Positions 10,550 through 22,043 of a DNA stretch of 64,000 nucleotides are shown here, piece by piece (positions within the stretch are counted from its first letter, which is position 1; each line of letters opens with the position of its first letter). A program made the translations under genes and the position numbers. The notes under the pieces were generated by a model that worked only from the letters and a program-made list of their open reading frames with translations, was not told where the DNA came from and did not search any database. This DNA is from Hyperoplus lanceolatus (lineage: Eukaryota > Chordata > Actinopteri > Uranoscopiformes > Ammodytidae), in assembly GCA_026929865.2 (NCBI GenBank), contig CM049416.1, positions 5,383,501-5,447,500 on the forward strand, read 5' to 3'.

Positions 10550-11054
10550 TTTTGTTCAATGAAATTCTGCTGTGATAAGTAAATAACTAAGCCCAAGCAA
10601 TGGTTAAATATTGTTATACGGAACCTGAATATACTTTTTTACAACTTCATTATTGACATCTTCCTGAATTATTTCAATTACAGTAATCAATTTAGCACAG
10701 GAAAAACCTTTCCATACGGCAAAGATACATGTCTAACGTGTGTATGTGTGAAAGGTGTGAGGTTTGCCCAAGTTTAGTTTTTTTAGTTTTTGTTTTAGCT
10801 TTGTTTTGTTTCTTCTGTACTTATAGCTTATTTTCTTAATCATTTTGTCTTGGTTATTTATTTCACTTTGTTTCTGTATTCCTTGTCTGTTTATGTGAGG
10901 GAGGGGGAGGGGAGAGGGGGTTGGGTGTTGTGTATGTATTGTATGTGTTTACTTATTCTGTTTGTTTTTTTTGTCCATATGTAAAGAAAACATAAATCCA
11001 CTAAAATAAAAGTTAAAAAACAAAAAAAAACATGTGTGTATGTGTGTATTGCAG
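10550..11054. other. no exon seen; T-rich and G-rich low-complexity stretch
   Basis: Sequence 10770-11030 is T/G-rich on the plus strand (TTTTAGTTTTTGTTTTAGC, GAGGGAGGGGGAGGGGAGAG) and ends in A-runs with AATAAA at about 11004, resembling a retroelement tail, before the first recognised exon of the next gene. Confidence 0.4.
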
Positions 11055-11183
11055 TGTGACGTACCTAACCATCTGCTAGAACACGACTATGGCAGAGTAA
11101 GGAGAGTGTCAGCTCGCCGGGCAGAGGCTGTGAGGAAGACTGGATCATCCTGCAGACAGTGTCCATGCTGCAGAGACGTCCAG
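11055..11183 (+). CDS. unrecognised gene, exon a (43 codons, phase 0/0)
   Basis: Acceptor TGTATTGCAG, donor GTCCAG|GTCAGAC. Contains CxxCPCC near its 3' end. Confidence 0.5.
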
Positions 11184-12738
11184 GTCAGACATTTGGACTT
11201 TAATGTTTTGCATTTAAAAATGTCCCAAAATGTTCACAGTTTTGAAGATGAAAGAATAAGTCAGCTTTAAAACATGATACACAAGCTTTAGAACTTGACT
11301 ATTTTGGCACAAACTCACAATTTAAGTAGAGGATAAACTGATTACATTTTGGAGGATAAGGTCACCGTGATTTTGAGTATATCGTATACAATATCTAAGG
11401 ACCCAAAGACACAAAGATGAACTGAATACATTTTGAAGGTCAAAGGTAACCTTACATATTGTGCCACGCAGTGACCTTGTACCATATTCTTGTTTCCAGG
11501 AGCTTAACCTTCTTTAAAGTGTTGGCTACTAAACTATATTTTCCCTGGTCGCAAATTGTTTGCCTTGCGGTGCATAGAACCACTAGGTAGTATCTGTAGT
11601 AAAGTGAAGTGAAATTCTCCCTGCAGCCAGGTGTAAAACAAATTATTAGAAGTATTTTTATTTGACTAAGTAGTCCCCTGCAGGACATGTGATGTAGATT
11701 TACGTCTTGTGACATTGTAAAAGTCAGTTGTGAATGACCTGCCATCCAGTCCTGTGTCACTGACTTGTCCATGTCCTGAATATTAAAGCCAAAGCTCCAG
11801 CCCTCTGCTGCTGCTGCCAGCCGTCCCCAGAAGAGGAAGCGGACCTCCGTGGCCCGTCCTTCCAAAGCTTCTTCTGCTGGAGATGACCCTCCCTCTCCTC
11901 AGACCTCCACCCAGGAGGCTGCTGATATTCCAGGCTCGCTGGATTTGGTCCGAAGGCCTCAGTCTCCCATCTCACCTGCCGACCTGCCGGTGGCTTCAAA
12001 CGTGGCCCCCGGTCCCCAGCCCTCCACTGCTGCACTGCACCATGATGACGGCCCTCTGAAAATACACAACCGCTCAGTAGAAGAGTACCAGAAGATCTAC
12101 CATGACGTGGTAGATGACATGCTCAAGTAGGTTTGCCTCAAATATCATGAGCCTTTATATCCCATTTTCCACTACTTCAAAGTGCAGCAATGGTGTATTT
12201 CTGAACAGACTTTGCAGAAATGTATTCTAACATAATAATACAAAACACATCCTCACTCACTCATCACTGATATGACAGTGGTGGATGATGCCCCTTTGGT
12301 AACTAGCTTCCAGTCCTTAAAGGCCAAACGCCATAGCTTCTGTACATTTTCCCAAAGGGAGGGGTCAGTCAGCAAGGGAGCTTTGAGGCGTAGATTTTTC
12401 ACCAACTAGTTGGCGCCATAAAATGCACCTTATTACACACGTTACACTCTAGTAAGCCAATATGTCCTTCTATAAGCTATTTAATCACAAGTATCATGAT
12501 GATGTCATTTCTGTTTCTTCTGCTCCTCAGGTACAAGAGTGGCCGCCCGCGTCCCTACAGTTTAGATCTGGGACGTCGTATCAAGCAGAAGCTGTGGGAG
12601 AGACTGCAGCATCCTGTGTTTACGGAGTCGGTGGATGAAGACGGCACAGATGTGGACGTGGCGTACTGCTCCTCTGGAGACTGTCCACCTCTTAGTGATG
12701 TGGATGCTTCAGCAGAGCCCAGCCACCAAAAGAGCTAA
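11055..12738 (+). CDS. unrecognised gene, three internal/terminal exons, 5' end not found
   Basis: Exons 11055-11183, 11831-12126 and 12531-12738 have good acceptors (TATTGCAG, GTCCCCAG, CTCCTCAG) and donors (CAG|GTCAGA, AA|GTAGGT). Reading phase is consistent across all of them, giving about 210 residues ending in TAA at 12736-12738. Exon 1 is Arg/Cys-rich with SARRAEAVRK and CRQCPCC. Exon 2 is Pro/Ser-rich (SPISPADLP) and ends in a helical, conserved-looking stretch SVEEYQKIYHDVVDDMLK. Exon 3 continues with YKSGRPRPYSLDLGRRIKQK and FTESVDEDG, then an acidic tail. The Tyr/Arg-rich block across the exon 2/3 junction looks like a real domain but I cannot name the family. The initiator and any upstream exons were not found. 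Two further in-frame exons with their own stop lie at 16.7-17.3 kb and may belong to the same locus. Confidence 0.6.
11831..12126 (+). CDS. unrecognised gene, exon b (98 codons plus 2 nt)
   Basis: Starts KRKRTSVARPSK, a basic cluster, then a Pro/Ser-rich low-complexity region and the SVEEYQKIYHD helix. An alternative acceptor ten bases upstream (11821) would break the frame. Confidence 0.6.
12531..12738 (+). CDS. unrecognised gene, exon c with stop
   Basis: Acceptor TTCTGCTCCTCAG; completes a Lys codon with the previous exon and reads 68 codons to TAA. Contains LGRRIKQKLWERL. Confidence 0.6.
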
Positions 12739-12833
12739 GTCTCCTAGCTCATAGAAGTGAAGCAGTAGCATAGTTCAATAAGTTAGAACACCTGTACATA
12801 ATATTGTAGTTGTAAATAAGTCACAGAACTCAA

Positions 12834-13195
12834 AGATAAGATAGGTTAGGATAAGATAAGGTAAGAAAAGGTATTATTAGATACAGTAAGATAAGATAAG
12901 ATAAGATAAGATAAGATAAGATAAGATAAGATAAGATAAGATAAGATAAGATAAGATAAGATAAGATAAGATAAGACTATATACAGTAAGATAAGATAAG
13001 ATAAGATAAGATAAGATAAGATAAGATAAGATAAGATAAGAGAGATTAGAATAAGATAAGATACAAGACAAGACAAGACAAGACAAGATAAGATAAGATA
13101 AGATAAGATAACATTAAATACAGTAAGATAAGATAAGATAACATAATATAATATTAGATACAGTTTGATAATATAATATAAGATAGGATAAGATA
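12834..13195. repeat. GATAA/AAGAT pentanucleotide array
   Basis: About 350 bases of ATAAG units with interruptions at 12885 and 12976 (TATATACAGTAAG) and a short ACAAG variant patch at 13064-13084. The minus-strand frames of LSYLI repeats are artefacts of it. Confidence 0.97.
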
Positions 13196-13269
13196 TACTT
13201 TAAAAAGGCACTCACAGGTAAAAGTAACATTGAAGCCTCCACATGTTAGCCTGTTAAACTGCAATCCAG

Positions 13270-16200
13270 CTCAAGAGGTCTGTTCCATCTCCTCCTCAGC
13301 CTCTTCAGCCACTGTATCCTCCACCTTCAAAAGCAGACATCCACCTCAACCTTCTGGCTGCCAGGTGAAGAACCCCTCACAGCCTCTTGGACTCAGCTGT
13401 GGCTCTAACCTCTGCCTCCAGCCCACAGGAAACATCTGCGTCTTCAGCCTCCACCTTCAGCCTCTTCCAGTAAACCTCCACCTGCACAGTCTGGTAGTAA
13501 CCTGCAGAACTAAACCTCAGACCACAGTCAGTAGCCTACGTTTACATGACGTTAGAGAAAATCAATTAATTGTTTTAGTCCAACTGAAACTGCACCTTTT
13601 AAGTACATGTAGACATGTTAGACTGAAACTGTACTAAATCAAATTCTAAATCTAAAACAGCCAGGTAAGTCGAATCAAATTCAAGCTACTCAAAGGCTCA
13701 GCACACTCCACAGTGTCTTGCCTGGGGCTTTGACCCGTAGGTTGAATAGCATTCAGTGCTAACAGAAGAGCAACAACAAAGGAAGAATAATGCCCAGTTC
13801 AGACCAAAGATTCACCTCGCAACGAGACGCAACTGCAACTGCTCGCAAGGAGCTGGCCTGGACGTTCTAAAACTGGACCTGCGATTTGACATGTTACATC
13901 TTCTGCGACGGCTTGCAATGCGCTGCAACGAGCAGTTCACACTGCTGCGATTTCTCCCCCGCGACATTCTAAAACCGTCTCGTTCCAAGTCGTTGCGAGG
14001 CGAATCTTTGGTCTGAACTGGGCTTAAGAAAGCTGTACACAAATGTGTGCACAAAGCTGTATAGTTATCTATATCACCACTCGACATGGTACTAGTTTGC
14101 CACTTGCTAACCGTTAGCTGCATACTACCAAGTTAGGTCAACCGAAAATAAGTCCAATACTCACATGTTGAAAGCGGGCATATTGCCACCTGCAGCAGAG
14201 TTGGAAACACTTAAGTCAATAAATATATTTACCTCCCGTTCTTGTTAATTGATTTATAGACCTTTTATTTGTTGATTTGTTAATTAAAAAGTTCCCCATT
14301 AGCTGATGTCGCAGCTGTGTTGCGCTGAATAAGTAAGTGATATATTTCGCTGGACCATATTTAACACCAAAGCAAATATTTGTGTCGCATGAAGGGAGGG
14401 CACTTATCAGCAACGTTTATTTAGACTATTTCTCTCCATTCACGTCTATCGCGTAACCCGGAGAAATTTACGCACAACATGTTTAGTGTGAACACCCCTT
14501 TCGCCAGCAACTGCCTCCTCCTTCAACCTCCTCCATGAAGACCTCCACCTGCAGCCTCTACCAGCGACCTTAAGACTTCCCTCCCACCTGTGAATCCTGA
14601 CAATCAGACACAGCCTGATCCTCTGCCTACAGATTGTGCTAGAACATGTCTTTGCCGCCTCCACCTGCACATTCTGGCAGGCAGACGTTTGATCCTCTAC
14701 TCACAGTCTTGGCTAGTAACCAACAACAACTTCCTCTACTGATAGCATCTGTCATTAAACTTCTGCTGCCAACTCCACCTGCGGACTATGACGGACAGAA
14801 GCAGCCTGAAACTCCATCTACAGCTTTTGCCAGAATTTGCAGTCTTCTCCTCCAAATACAGATTCTGGCAGAAAGCAGACAAATACCAGCCTGGCGAGAC
14901 AAGCCTGATCTTGCAGGCTTCCCATTTGTTCATCTCCCACAGATCAGTCTGGACTTTCTCCAATCACCGTGGGGAGGAGCCAATCTGGACCCACTTTCAG
15001 ACCTAACGTTTGTTCCTTATAATGAAAGGCAGCTTTTGATTGGTTCATGAAGTCTTAAATCTAGCCTTGTGTAACCAGCAATATCTCACAAGCTTATTTG
15101 TTGATCCAGCTTGACGTTAATGATTACAAGAACCAATCAGTGCTGCTTCCAATAACAGACGGGGCCAGGCTCCTACCCAGGGACATTGGAGACATTCCAG
15201 ACTGATTTGCAGCTACCGCCTCCACCTGTAGACACAGCCTGAACTGCAAACAAACCACTACAGTAGTCGTGTGGTCTGGCTGTCAGAGACTACTGATGAA
15301 CAGACGAAGACTGAACATCCGCGCTCAACTTTCGCCAGAATCCGCTGCTGCTACCTCCATCTGCAGATTTTGGTAGAAAACCACCTATAGGTTCCAGCAG
15401 ACGCAGCCTGATCCTCCATCTACAGCTTTTGCCAGAACATTAATTTGACGCCTCCATCTTCAGCCTTTGCTAGCAACCAACAGCAGATTCCTCTACTTAT
15501 AGCCTCTGTCAATAACCTACAGCTGCAGTTTCTGATAGATGGAAACAGCCCTCGAAGTTTGACCAGAATATGAAGCTTTCACCTCCATCTGCAAATTCTG
15601 GCAGAAAGCTGAAGTATGAACCTCCACCCACAGCTTTAAGCCAAGTTCACACCAAAGGATCGCAACACAACTGTTTTAGAAAGTTACAGGGAAGAGTTGC
15701 AGCTGTCTGAAATAACCCGTGGCAGGCAAGCGTCCTGTGTATAGACTATCCGGTAAGCTCGTTATCCATGGTTATTATTTTCATTTACAGGTTGCTATCA
15801 CTTACGTTTTAATAGTAATGGAAACAATGTTATTTACGTCGCTTCGGTGAGATCTGGGCCTTAACCAGCAAACAACAGCCACTTCCTCCACCCACAGCCT
15901 CTGCTGGTAGACCGACCTGCTGATGATTCCATTGAAGGATTCAGCTTGAAAGCCTTAGCCCAAATCTCCTCCTAGAGCATCTTTCAGCTACCTATAGCAG
16001 CTTCCTCCACCTAAAGCCTCTGCTATTAACCTGCTGCCTCCACCTGCAGATTCAGGCAGAAAGCAGCCTCTAGCAGCAAACCCCTGCCGCCAACTCCACA
16101 TGTAGTTGACACAGCCTGAACATCCACTCCCAGCCTCTGTCAGTAAGCTTCTGCCTCTGACTCCAACTGCAGATTATTAGAGACATACTCAGCTTGAACG

Positions 16201-16660
16201 TCCACCTACAATGCTACCTGAACTTCCACCCGCAGCCTCTACCAGCAATCTGGAGCCTCCACCTCTAGATTCTGGCAGACAGCTTGAGACCCAATCTCCA
16301 CCTACAGCTTTTGCCAGAACATGGATTTGCCGCCTCCATCCGCAAATCATTTAGCCTTCATCAAAAGCGTTTGCCAGCCAAGAACAGCATCTTCCTCTAC
16401 CGATAGCCTCTGTCTTCGAGTAATCTGCCCTCTTGACTCTACACGCAGATTCTGATAGGCTGACACAAACCTGATTCTTCAACCACAGCTTTATCCACAA
16501 TATGCAGCATTCTTCTCCACCGGAAGATTCTGGCTGAAAGCAGAGAAACTGCCACCAAAACCTATACTTAAAAGCTCTGCCAGTAAGTTGAACCTATACC
16601 CACAACCTTTTTCAACCAACAACGGCAGCTGCAGCCTCCGCTTCTTTACCTGCAGTTTTT
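13270..16660 (+). repeat. decayed tandem array of Cys/Thr-rich (CCTCCACCTGCAG) units
   Basis: Phrases such as CCTCCACCTGCAGATTCTGG, CAGAAAGCAGCCTGA, CCTCCATCTACAGCTTTTGC, CAGAACATG and CCTCTACTGATAGCCTCTG recur dozens of times in loosely alternating order with unit size of roughly 60-100 bp. In one frame it reads PPPADSGRKQPE..PPTAFARTC, but stops and indels break every frame; the longest run is 134 codons at 14646-15050. It may be an old coding minisatellite from the flanking gene. One MITE (13791-14024) interrupts it. Confidence 0.75.
13791..14024. mobile_element. 234-bp MITE, PIF/Harbinger-like
   Basis: Left TGCCCAGTTCAGACCAAAGA then TTCACCTCGCAACGA; right TCGTTGCGAGGCGAATCTTT then GGTCTGAACTGGGCT, about 35-bp inverted ends. 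TAA flanks both sides (13788-13790, 14025-14027), the 3-bp target duplication typical of PIF/Harbinger. Confidence 0.8.
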
Positions 16661-16678
16661 GAATTATGTCACTTACAG

Positions 16679-17285
16679 AATTATGTCCAGCCTTCTCCTG
16701 ACTCTAGTCCTTACCAGCGACCAGCAGCCTCCACTGGCCTTCCTTTCCCAGCTCCAGATTCAGCCCGGACCTCCATCCTACAGGATCCATCTCCTTCTCC
16801 CTGCTGTGTTCCAGGACAGTCCATCTTCTACCATCAGTCAGCCCCACCTCCAGCCTACTCCTTTGCTGCTGCCTGCAGACTTAAGACTCCAGCCTTAAGG
16901 TGCAGGTGACACGCATACTATGTAGCTCCAGTCTTTCTTAATCCACCACATGCATTAAAGATCCATATTATTTGCAGAGTAATTAGTCGTCTCAACTGCA
17001 CATTTCACATTAATGATTAACACATTCTGCTCAGTTTTTTAACACCATCATATAACAAGTATTGGAACATATGCCTCGTATAGTCATAAAATATTTAGGA
17101 AACTGGTCCTTTTGTTACAGTTAAATAGAATATGGATGCATTCGTTTACTCACTGTTTGATGGGTGACAACCTGACCTGAGACTTGACTCTGCTGCTGCT
17201 CTGCTTTCACAGGAGTCACTCTGACATGTATCATCACCGAGCAGCTACCAGAGCCTGCTCCTACCCTTTGGATTTGATGTCATGA
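16679..17285 (+). CDS. two in-frame exons forming a Pro/Ser-rich C-terminus
   Basis: Exon 16679-16905 follows acceptor TCACTTACAG and ends TGCAG|GTGACA in phase 2; exon 17213-17333 follows TGCTTTCACAG. Joining them restores an Arg codon and reads 23 more codons (SHSDMYHHRAATRACSYPLD and LMS) to TGA at 17283-17285. The first exon begins NYVQPSPDSSPYQRP and contains YHQSAPPPAYSFAAACRLK. The stop is 48 nt before the next donor, too near to trigger decay. No family is recognised. It may be an alternative 3' end of the gene at 11.05-12.7 kb, whose own exon c carries a stop, or a separate small gene. Confidence 0.45.
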
Positions 17286-17660
17286 CCCCAGAGTGTGTCT
17301 CACTGAGATCAATGGACCTCCAGCATGTGCAAGGTCAGTACCATTCATCTCGTTCATTCATTCATTTAAAATCACTATGTCTTTTTGCACTTTTTACACA
17401 TTTCAACAAGCAATGTATAGCCTCTTTAAAAAGAGCTTGTGTTTATGTTAAATTAGTATTTTATTTGATGTGTATAGGCTACTGTTAGTGGTAGAGCAAC
17501 AGTCTGTAATGAAAGATCCTCAGTTTTATAAATGATCGATAATCCGATTGGATTTTGAATGACAATACAGATTCTGACATGAATGCTTGTTCCCACTCCA
17601 CCTCTCATTATGTCGTGAATGTGTCATAAATAAACTCTTGTATTATCCTTCCTCCTCCAG

Positions 17661-17885
17661 TATCAGTATCCAGAGCAGCACATCATTCCCTCATCTCCTC
17701 TGCGCTACAAGCTTCTCCCATGCTCTGCCCTCACTCCTAAACTCCACCTGAGAAGAACCTGACACACCTGGAGAAATGATCCATGCCATCTCACTTCCAC
17801 CTCCACCAGTTTCTGTGCCTTTAAAATATACCAGTTACCATACACCATTGAACCTTTGCTCAATAAAGTCTATATTTCTGTCTAT
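17661..17885 (+). other. 3'UTR exon with AATAAA (17862-17867)
   Basis: Acceptor TTCCTCCTCCAG at 17649-17660, no useful frame, and a CTCAATAAAGTC poly(A) signal near the end. It fits as the last exon after 17213-17333. Confidence 0.5.
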
Positions 17886-17889
17886 CATC

Positions 17890-18530
17890 AGATCAGTCAT
17901 TGAGTCCATACAAATAACTTGATATTTGAGATCTCAGTAGATATTTCCTCTTCACGTTTCTAATATGTCGTCTATTGTAGCAGCTTTATTTATCTCAATG
18001 AGTGGGACAGTGTCTTTATCAAACCATACTTTGAGCTTAGATTCAGTAAAGTCAGCATGTTTTGCTAACGCTTTCCTCAGGAACTAATGCAGAACTTATA
18101 TATACGTATACGTACTGTATATACAAGACTTGACTTAAGTGCAACACTCTTTGTTTAATAAACTCAAGTTAAGTTGTTCAGACACATGAGATCAAGAGCA
18201 TATTTCCCAGCATGGACCCCGCAAGATTTTTTTAAGATGAACTGATTCCTGATAAAAACATGAATTGTCTGGTTCATATTTAGCATCTTATACAGTATCT
18301 TCAGCAGTATGATCAAAGTAATGCTGTGGACATGGGCCCCATGAGGAGTTTGATCTATGTATGGTTAGAGAGCACCGTAAAGGTTTGCCTAGAATATAAT
18401 GAAATAAAATATTTCCAAATCCGCACAAACAAATTCTTTTCATTTCCAACGTGTTTGTGTGCATCCCCAACTGATAATGACTCAAGGCTTTCTACATTAT
18501 GCAGTAGTGCTGCCAAACACAACTGAGCTA
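17890..18530. other. no gene seen; contains a dispersed repeat at 18233-18390
   Basis: AT-rich with the relative of 5748-5900 and a short ATATACGTATACGTA palindromic patch near 18100. Confidence 0.6.
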
Positions 18531-18910
18531 TTAAAGGTGCAGTGTGTAATATGAGATCATCAAGAAAGTTCTACAAAGTTCTAGAATGCAACGCTCCCTG
18601 GGTAACCCCAACCCTTTCGAATAATAACAGAAGCTACAGTGGCCTTCAAGGACAAGAACAATTCTAAATTTTAAATAATGCACCTCATGAGATTCCAACT
18701 ATGACACTTTCAAGATGCCGGCACTAGGCCTTGATCCAAAATATGCAGAAATATGGACATATATGAGACCCTTTCTAGGGAAAAAAAATAATTCAAAACT
18801 TTTTTTTCAGCTATTATGCACTAAATTAAATGTACTTATGGATATTATAATTTCTTTCTACAAAATCTGCTAGGAAATAAAACCCAAAATTCTACACACT
18901 GCAGGTTTAA
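18531..18910. mobile_element. MITE of the GCAGTGTGTA family, intact copy
   Basis: TTAAAGGTGCAGTGTGTAAT at the left, CTACACACTGCAGGTTTAA at the right, with TTAA at each extreme. Internal phrases CAAGAAAGTTCTACAAAGTT and GGCCTTCAAGGACAAGAACA recur in 24942-26067, 42135-42516 and 42115-42860, plus a worn piece near 62740-62820. Confidence 0.8.
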
Positions 18911-19125
18911 GTGGAGTTTGCCTGTAATTCATTTCTCCATTGAATCAGAAAAAAAGACAGCACAGAACCAGCAATCCTGTTTTTCTTATTTTGACGTTGT
19001 GGAATTTGGAATGTGGAAAGAAAATGTGTGTCTCTCTAACCATATCTGATCAGGGAGGAGTTAATAGGAACAATCACTGTTGACTTACAGTAAGAGGTGC
19101 GGCATAACTGGAAATACCTCAGGTG

Positions 19126-19132
19126 TATAAAT
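19126..19132 (+). promoter_or_regulatory. TATA box of the TRIM gene (candidate)
   Basis: TATAAAT lies about 30 bases before the presumed transcription start of the untranslated exon that ends at 19198. Confidence 0.45.
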
Positions 19133-19154
19133 GAAAGTAAGTGCCACAGTGCAG

Positions 19155-19198
19155 ACATCAAGCTGATATCATAAGGACGCTCTGTTCAACGTTTACTG
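19155..19198 (+). other. candidate 5'UTR exon of the TRIM gene
   Basis: Ends TTTACTG|GTGAGTAC, a strong donor, and lies just downstream of a TATA box. It would pair with the acceptor CACACGCAG at 22028-22036, giving a 2.8-kb intron filled with transposons. Confidence 0.5.
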
Positions 19199-19623
19199 GT
19201 GAGTACAAAACATAATATTCGCTGTTTAAACACAGTGAATGAAACCCTATTTTAGCTTTGTTGAAGATGGTTTCTGTTATTTCATTTTGTGTTGACACTC
19301 ATACGGAGATAGAAATATACAGACGGGTTAAGTGTGACTGTTGCCCCCTTGACTTAGTGGTAGCCAAGAGGGTGTGTTGTTATAAATCCTGTTGTTTGAG
19401 AAACAAGTGACACAAAGCAAAACTTTCATAAGTCTCAGTCACAGGCTTTACTCTGCACCAGGACATTTATTTCTTCAAAACATCCTGAATTTTACTTCTT
19501 ACATCTAACACTTAACTGACACATGACGACTGACATCAACTTTTGACTTCAGCGATATGTAACTCCACTCTAACAGTTATAACAACATGAAATCAAACAA
19601 TAAACTTATTTGTCACTTTTGCA

Positions 19624-19627
<4 letters not shown>

Positions 19628-19673
<46 letters not shown>
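19628..19673. repeat. AT microsatellite
   Basis: (AT)n of about 46 bases in the TRIM first intron. Confidence 0.95.
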
Positions 19674-19674
<1 letters not shown>

Positions 19675-19820
19675 CAAATAGTATAAATGTATCAAACATA
19701 TGTAAATGCATAGCTAATAGTTTGAAATGTCCCTTATATATCAAATAACTTTTAAACAGGAACTCTATATAATACAATACAAAAACCCTTCAAATAATAT
19801 ATTCAACATTTTACTTGACA

Positions 19821-20388
19821 CTTTAAAGAGGACCTATTATACTTTTTGACTTTTATGACCTATAAACGTTGTTATAATGATTTACAGTCATGTTTAACCA
19901 TACTAGCGTATCAAATAATTACGTACATGCATTTAGACGTATTCCCTGCTGACCGTCTGGGGTGGCTGTGCAGAGCGCTAAACACTAGGGCAGCCGGTCG
20001 AGAAATCACATGTTCAAATCTGTTCAAATTTCCTGCCATCGTGCCGTCACGATTCCGGATTTTTCCATCTATGGTAACGTGCTGCTCAGGCAAGCTCCGG
20101 CCATGCCCCCACCTTCCTGCTCTCAAATCCACCCGCACGCTGCTGAAATTGTTCCGGAAGGAAGGTAACCAATCACAACGGAGTGGGGTTTGCAGGAGGG
20201 GGGGGGGGGGGGGGGCGGAGAAGCACAAAGCCGAGTGTAGAGAGTTACTGCTGTGCGCTAGGGTGAGAGGAAGAGTGCCCCGAAAATCTACATGTTTTTT
20301 TGTGATGTGATTCGTGTCAGGTTGCTCTATAGCAGTTTTTAACAAGAAATTAAGACCAGAAAAGTACTATAATAGGAGATCTTTAAAG
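19821..20388. mobile_element. 568-bp TIR element
   Basis: CTTTAAAGAGGACCTATTAT then ACTTTTTGACTTTTATGACC at the left; right end GACCAGAAAAGTACTATAAT then AGGAGATCTTTAAAG is its imperfect inverse. Contains an 18-19-base G-run (about 20198-20216). Confidence 0.65.
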
Positions 20389-20429
20389 TCAAATCATATT
20401 ATTACTCTTTTGGCCTAAGTTAAACTAAT

Positions 20430-20877
20430 GGTAACACTTTATAATAACTATCCGTTGTAACTCGTTAATAGATCATTAGTAAACTCTTAATTAATGATTA
20501 TTAATGATTTGTTAAGTGTTTGTTAGCAGTTTGTTAAGGATTTATAACAATGGTAGATAGTTAATAGCTTAATAATTGAATCAGTTCATCTGGGATGAGG
20601 CTGACATAGGCTATAGACTATACACAGTGCATGGGCAACTGAGGGAGCCCCATTTTCAAATATTTTTAAATAAACTCAATACACACTGTGCATGCTTTGA
20701 CTTGATCAGTTAATCTCGGATTACCTCCCAGATGAAACTGATTCAATTATTAAGCTATTAACTATCTAATTGTTATAAATCCTAACAAACTGCTAAAAAA
20801 TAAAATATTAATAATCATTAATTAAGAGTTTATAATGATTATTAATGAGTTATAAGATAGTTATTAAAAGTGTTACC
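20430..20877. mobile_element. hAT-type MITE with long TIRs, copy 1
   Basis: GGTAACACTTTATAATAACT at the left and its inverse ending GTGTTACC at the right, with inverted homology over about 120-150 bases per side. The flanking 8-bp AAACTAAT (20422-20429, 20878-20885) is a clean target duplication diagnostic of hAT elements. Confidence 0.9.
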
Positions 20878-21021
20878 AAACTAATTCAGTCAGTACACAA
20901 TGTTATCAAAAGAAACATTCAAAAACTGCGCTAATTTAGCTGTTATTTAACTTATGTTCATTCATCAAAATCATCTTAACATTACAGAATGCACGTTTAA
21001 TAAGTGTGAGTGTGGACACAA

Positions 21022-21190
21022 TAGCCTCGTTCGACTTGGAGCCTTCTTGCTCAGACCTGCACAACTATGACGCGCGTCTTGCTGAGCGCACAACAAAAAT
21101 ACTGCAAAAAAATACTTGCTGTGCGCTCAGCAAGCCAAGCGTCATAATTGCGCAGGTCCTAGCAAGACGGCGACATCTCAATCGAGGCTA
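21022..21190. mobile_element. foldback element with about 70-bp arms
   Basis: TAGCCTCGTTCGACTTGGAG..CTTGCTGAGCGCACA pairs with TGTGCGCTCAGCAAG..CAATCGAGGCTA around a short A-rich loop. Arms differ at several positions, so it is not recent. Confidence 0.75.
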
Positions 21191-22043
21191 ATGGCATATC
21201 ACGGTACGGGCGTCACCATAGACATTATTATGTCTATGGGCGTCACACCCTTGCATTGCCTCATCCCATCAGCACAGCATTCTAACATTAGCCAATTGCC
21301 CCACCATTACATATAGATTAAATCCATAAACACACATCACATACCCATGTTTTGTATAAACTAACTTTAAGCGGCTAAACCGTGCCGAGGTGAAACTCGC
21401 GGCTTCATGAACCCAATGTCATCATAAAGAACCCTAGCTCCGCTAGCTTAACAACATTAGCATGTAGCTGCATGGTCACGATCACACAAACATTCACAAA
21501 ACAACCCATTACTCTTATTCTGACCTAAATAACATGTTTACTCTTCAAAGTATTCTGTGTGTGTGCATTTTGGAGGAATATTAACCCACCTGTTTGAGAA
21601 ACAAGAGACATGATCGCAGGATTTATTCTGCAGTGCCCCCTTGGTATACTAATGATCCACTGGCCGCTGTGCGCCCCCTAGTGGCGTTAGTCAATAAAGA
21701 GTAAGGTTGACATTGCAAAATAAGATTATTTAGTCAAAAACAAAAAATAAATAAAAGGGTGTCTACTTTTATCTAATTAAACCTTCTTTTACATTTTGCA
21801 TCACATTTATTTATAATTTTAACCTTTTACACACAATGAAGAACTGATTTTTTTACCCATTACATAACCAACACCTAAATGTACATTTTGGACCTTTTAT
21901 TTATACTAAGCATAAAAGCATAATAGCATAACATTTCAAAAATGAGTTGAGTACCTGAAAAATAATGTTTGCTTGCCTTACACTCAAAAAATTGTATTTT
22001 TATTTCATTTTACATGTTCTCTGGTTTCACACGCAGATTTACC

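Noticed and set aside
12846-13086. Minus-strand LSYLI-repeat frames
   Set aside because: Translation of the GATAA array; no splice or start context.
14646-15050. 134-codon plus-strand frame in the decayed array
   Set aside because: The start ATG has no context, neighbouring repeat units are riddled with stops, and the frame is not joined to either flanking gene by splice sites; kept only as part of the repeat.
19846-20345. Overlapping frames of 144-154 codons on both strands
   Set aside because: They lie inside a TIR transposon with a G-run and show no domain.
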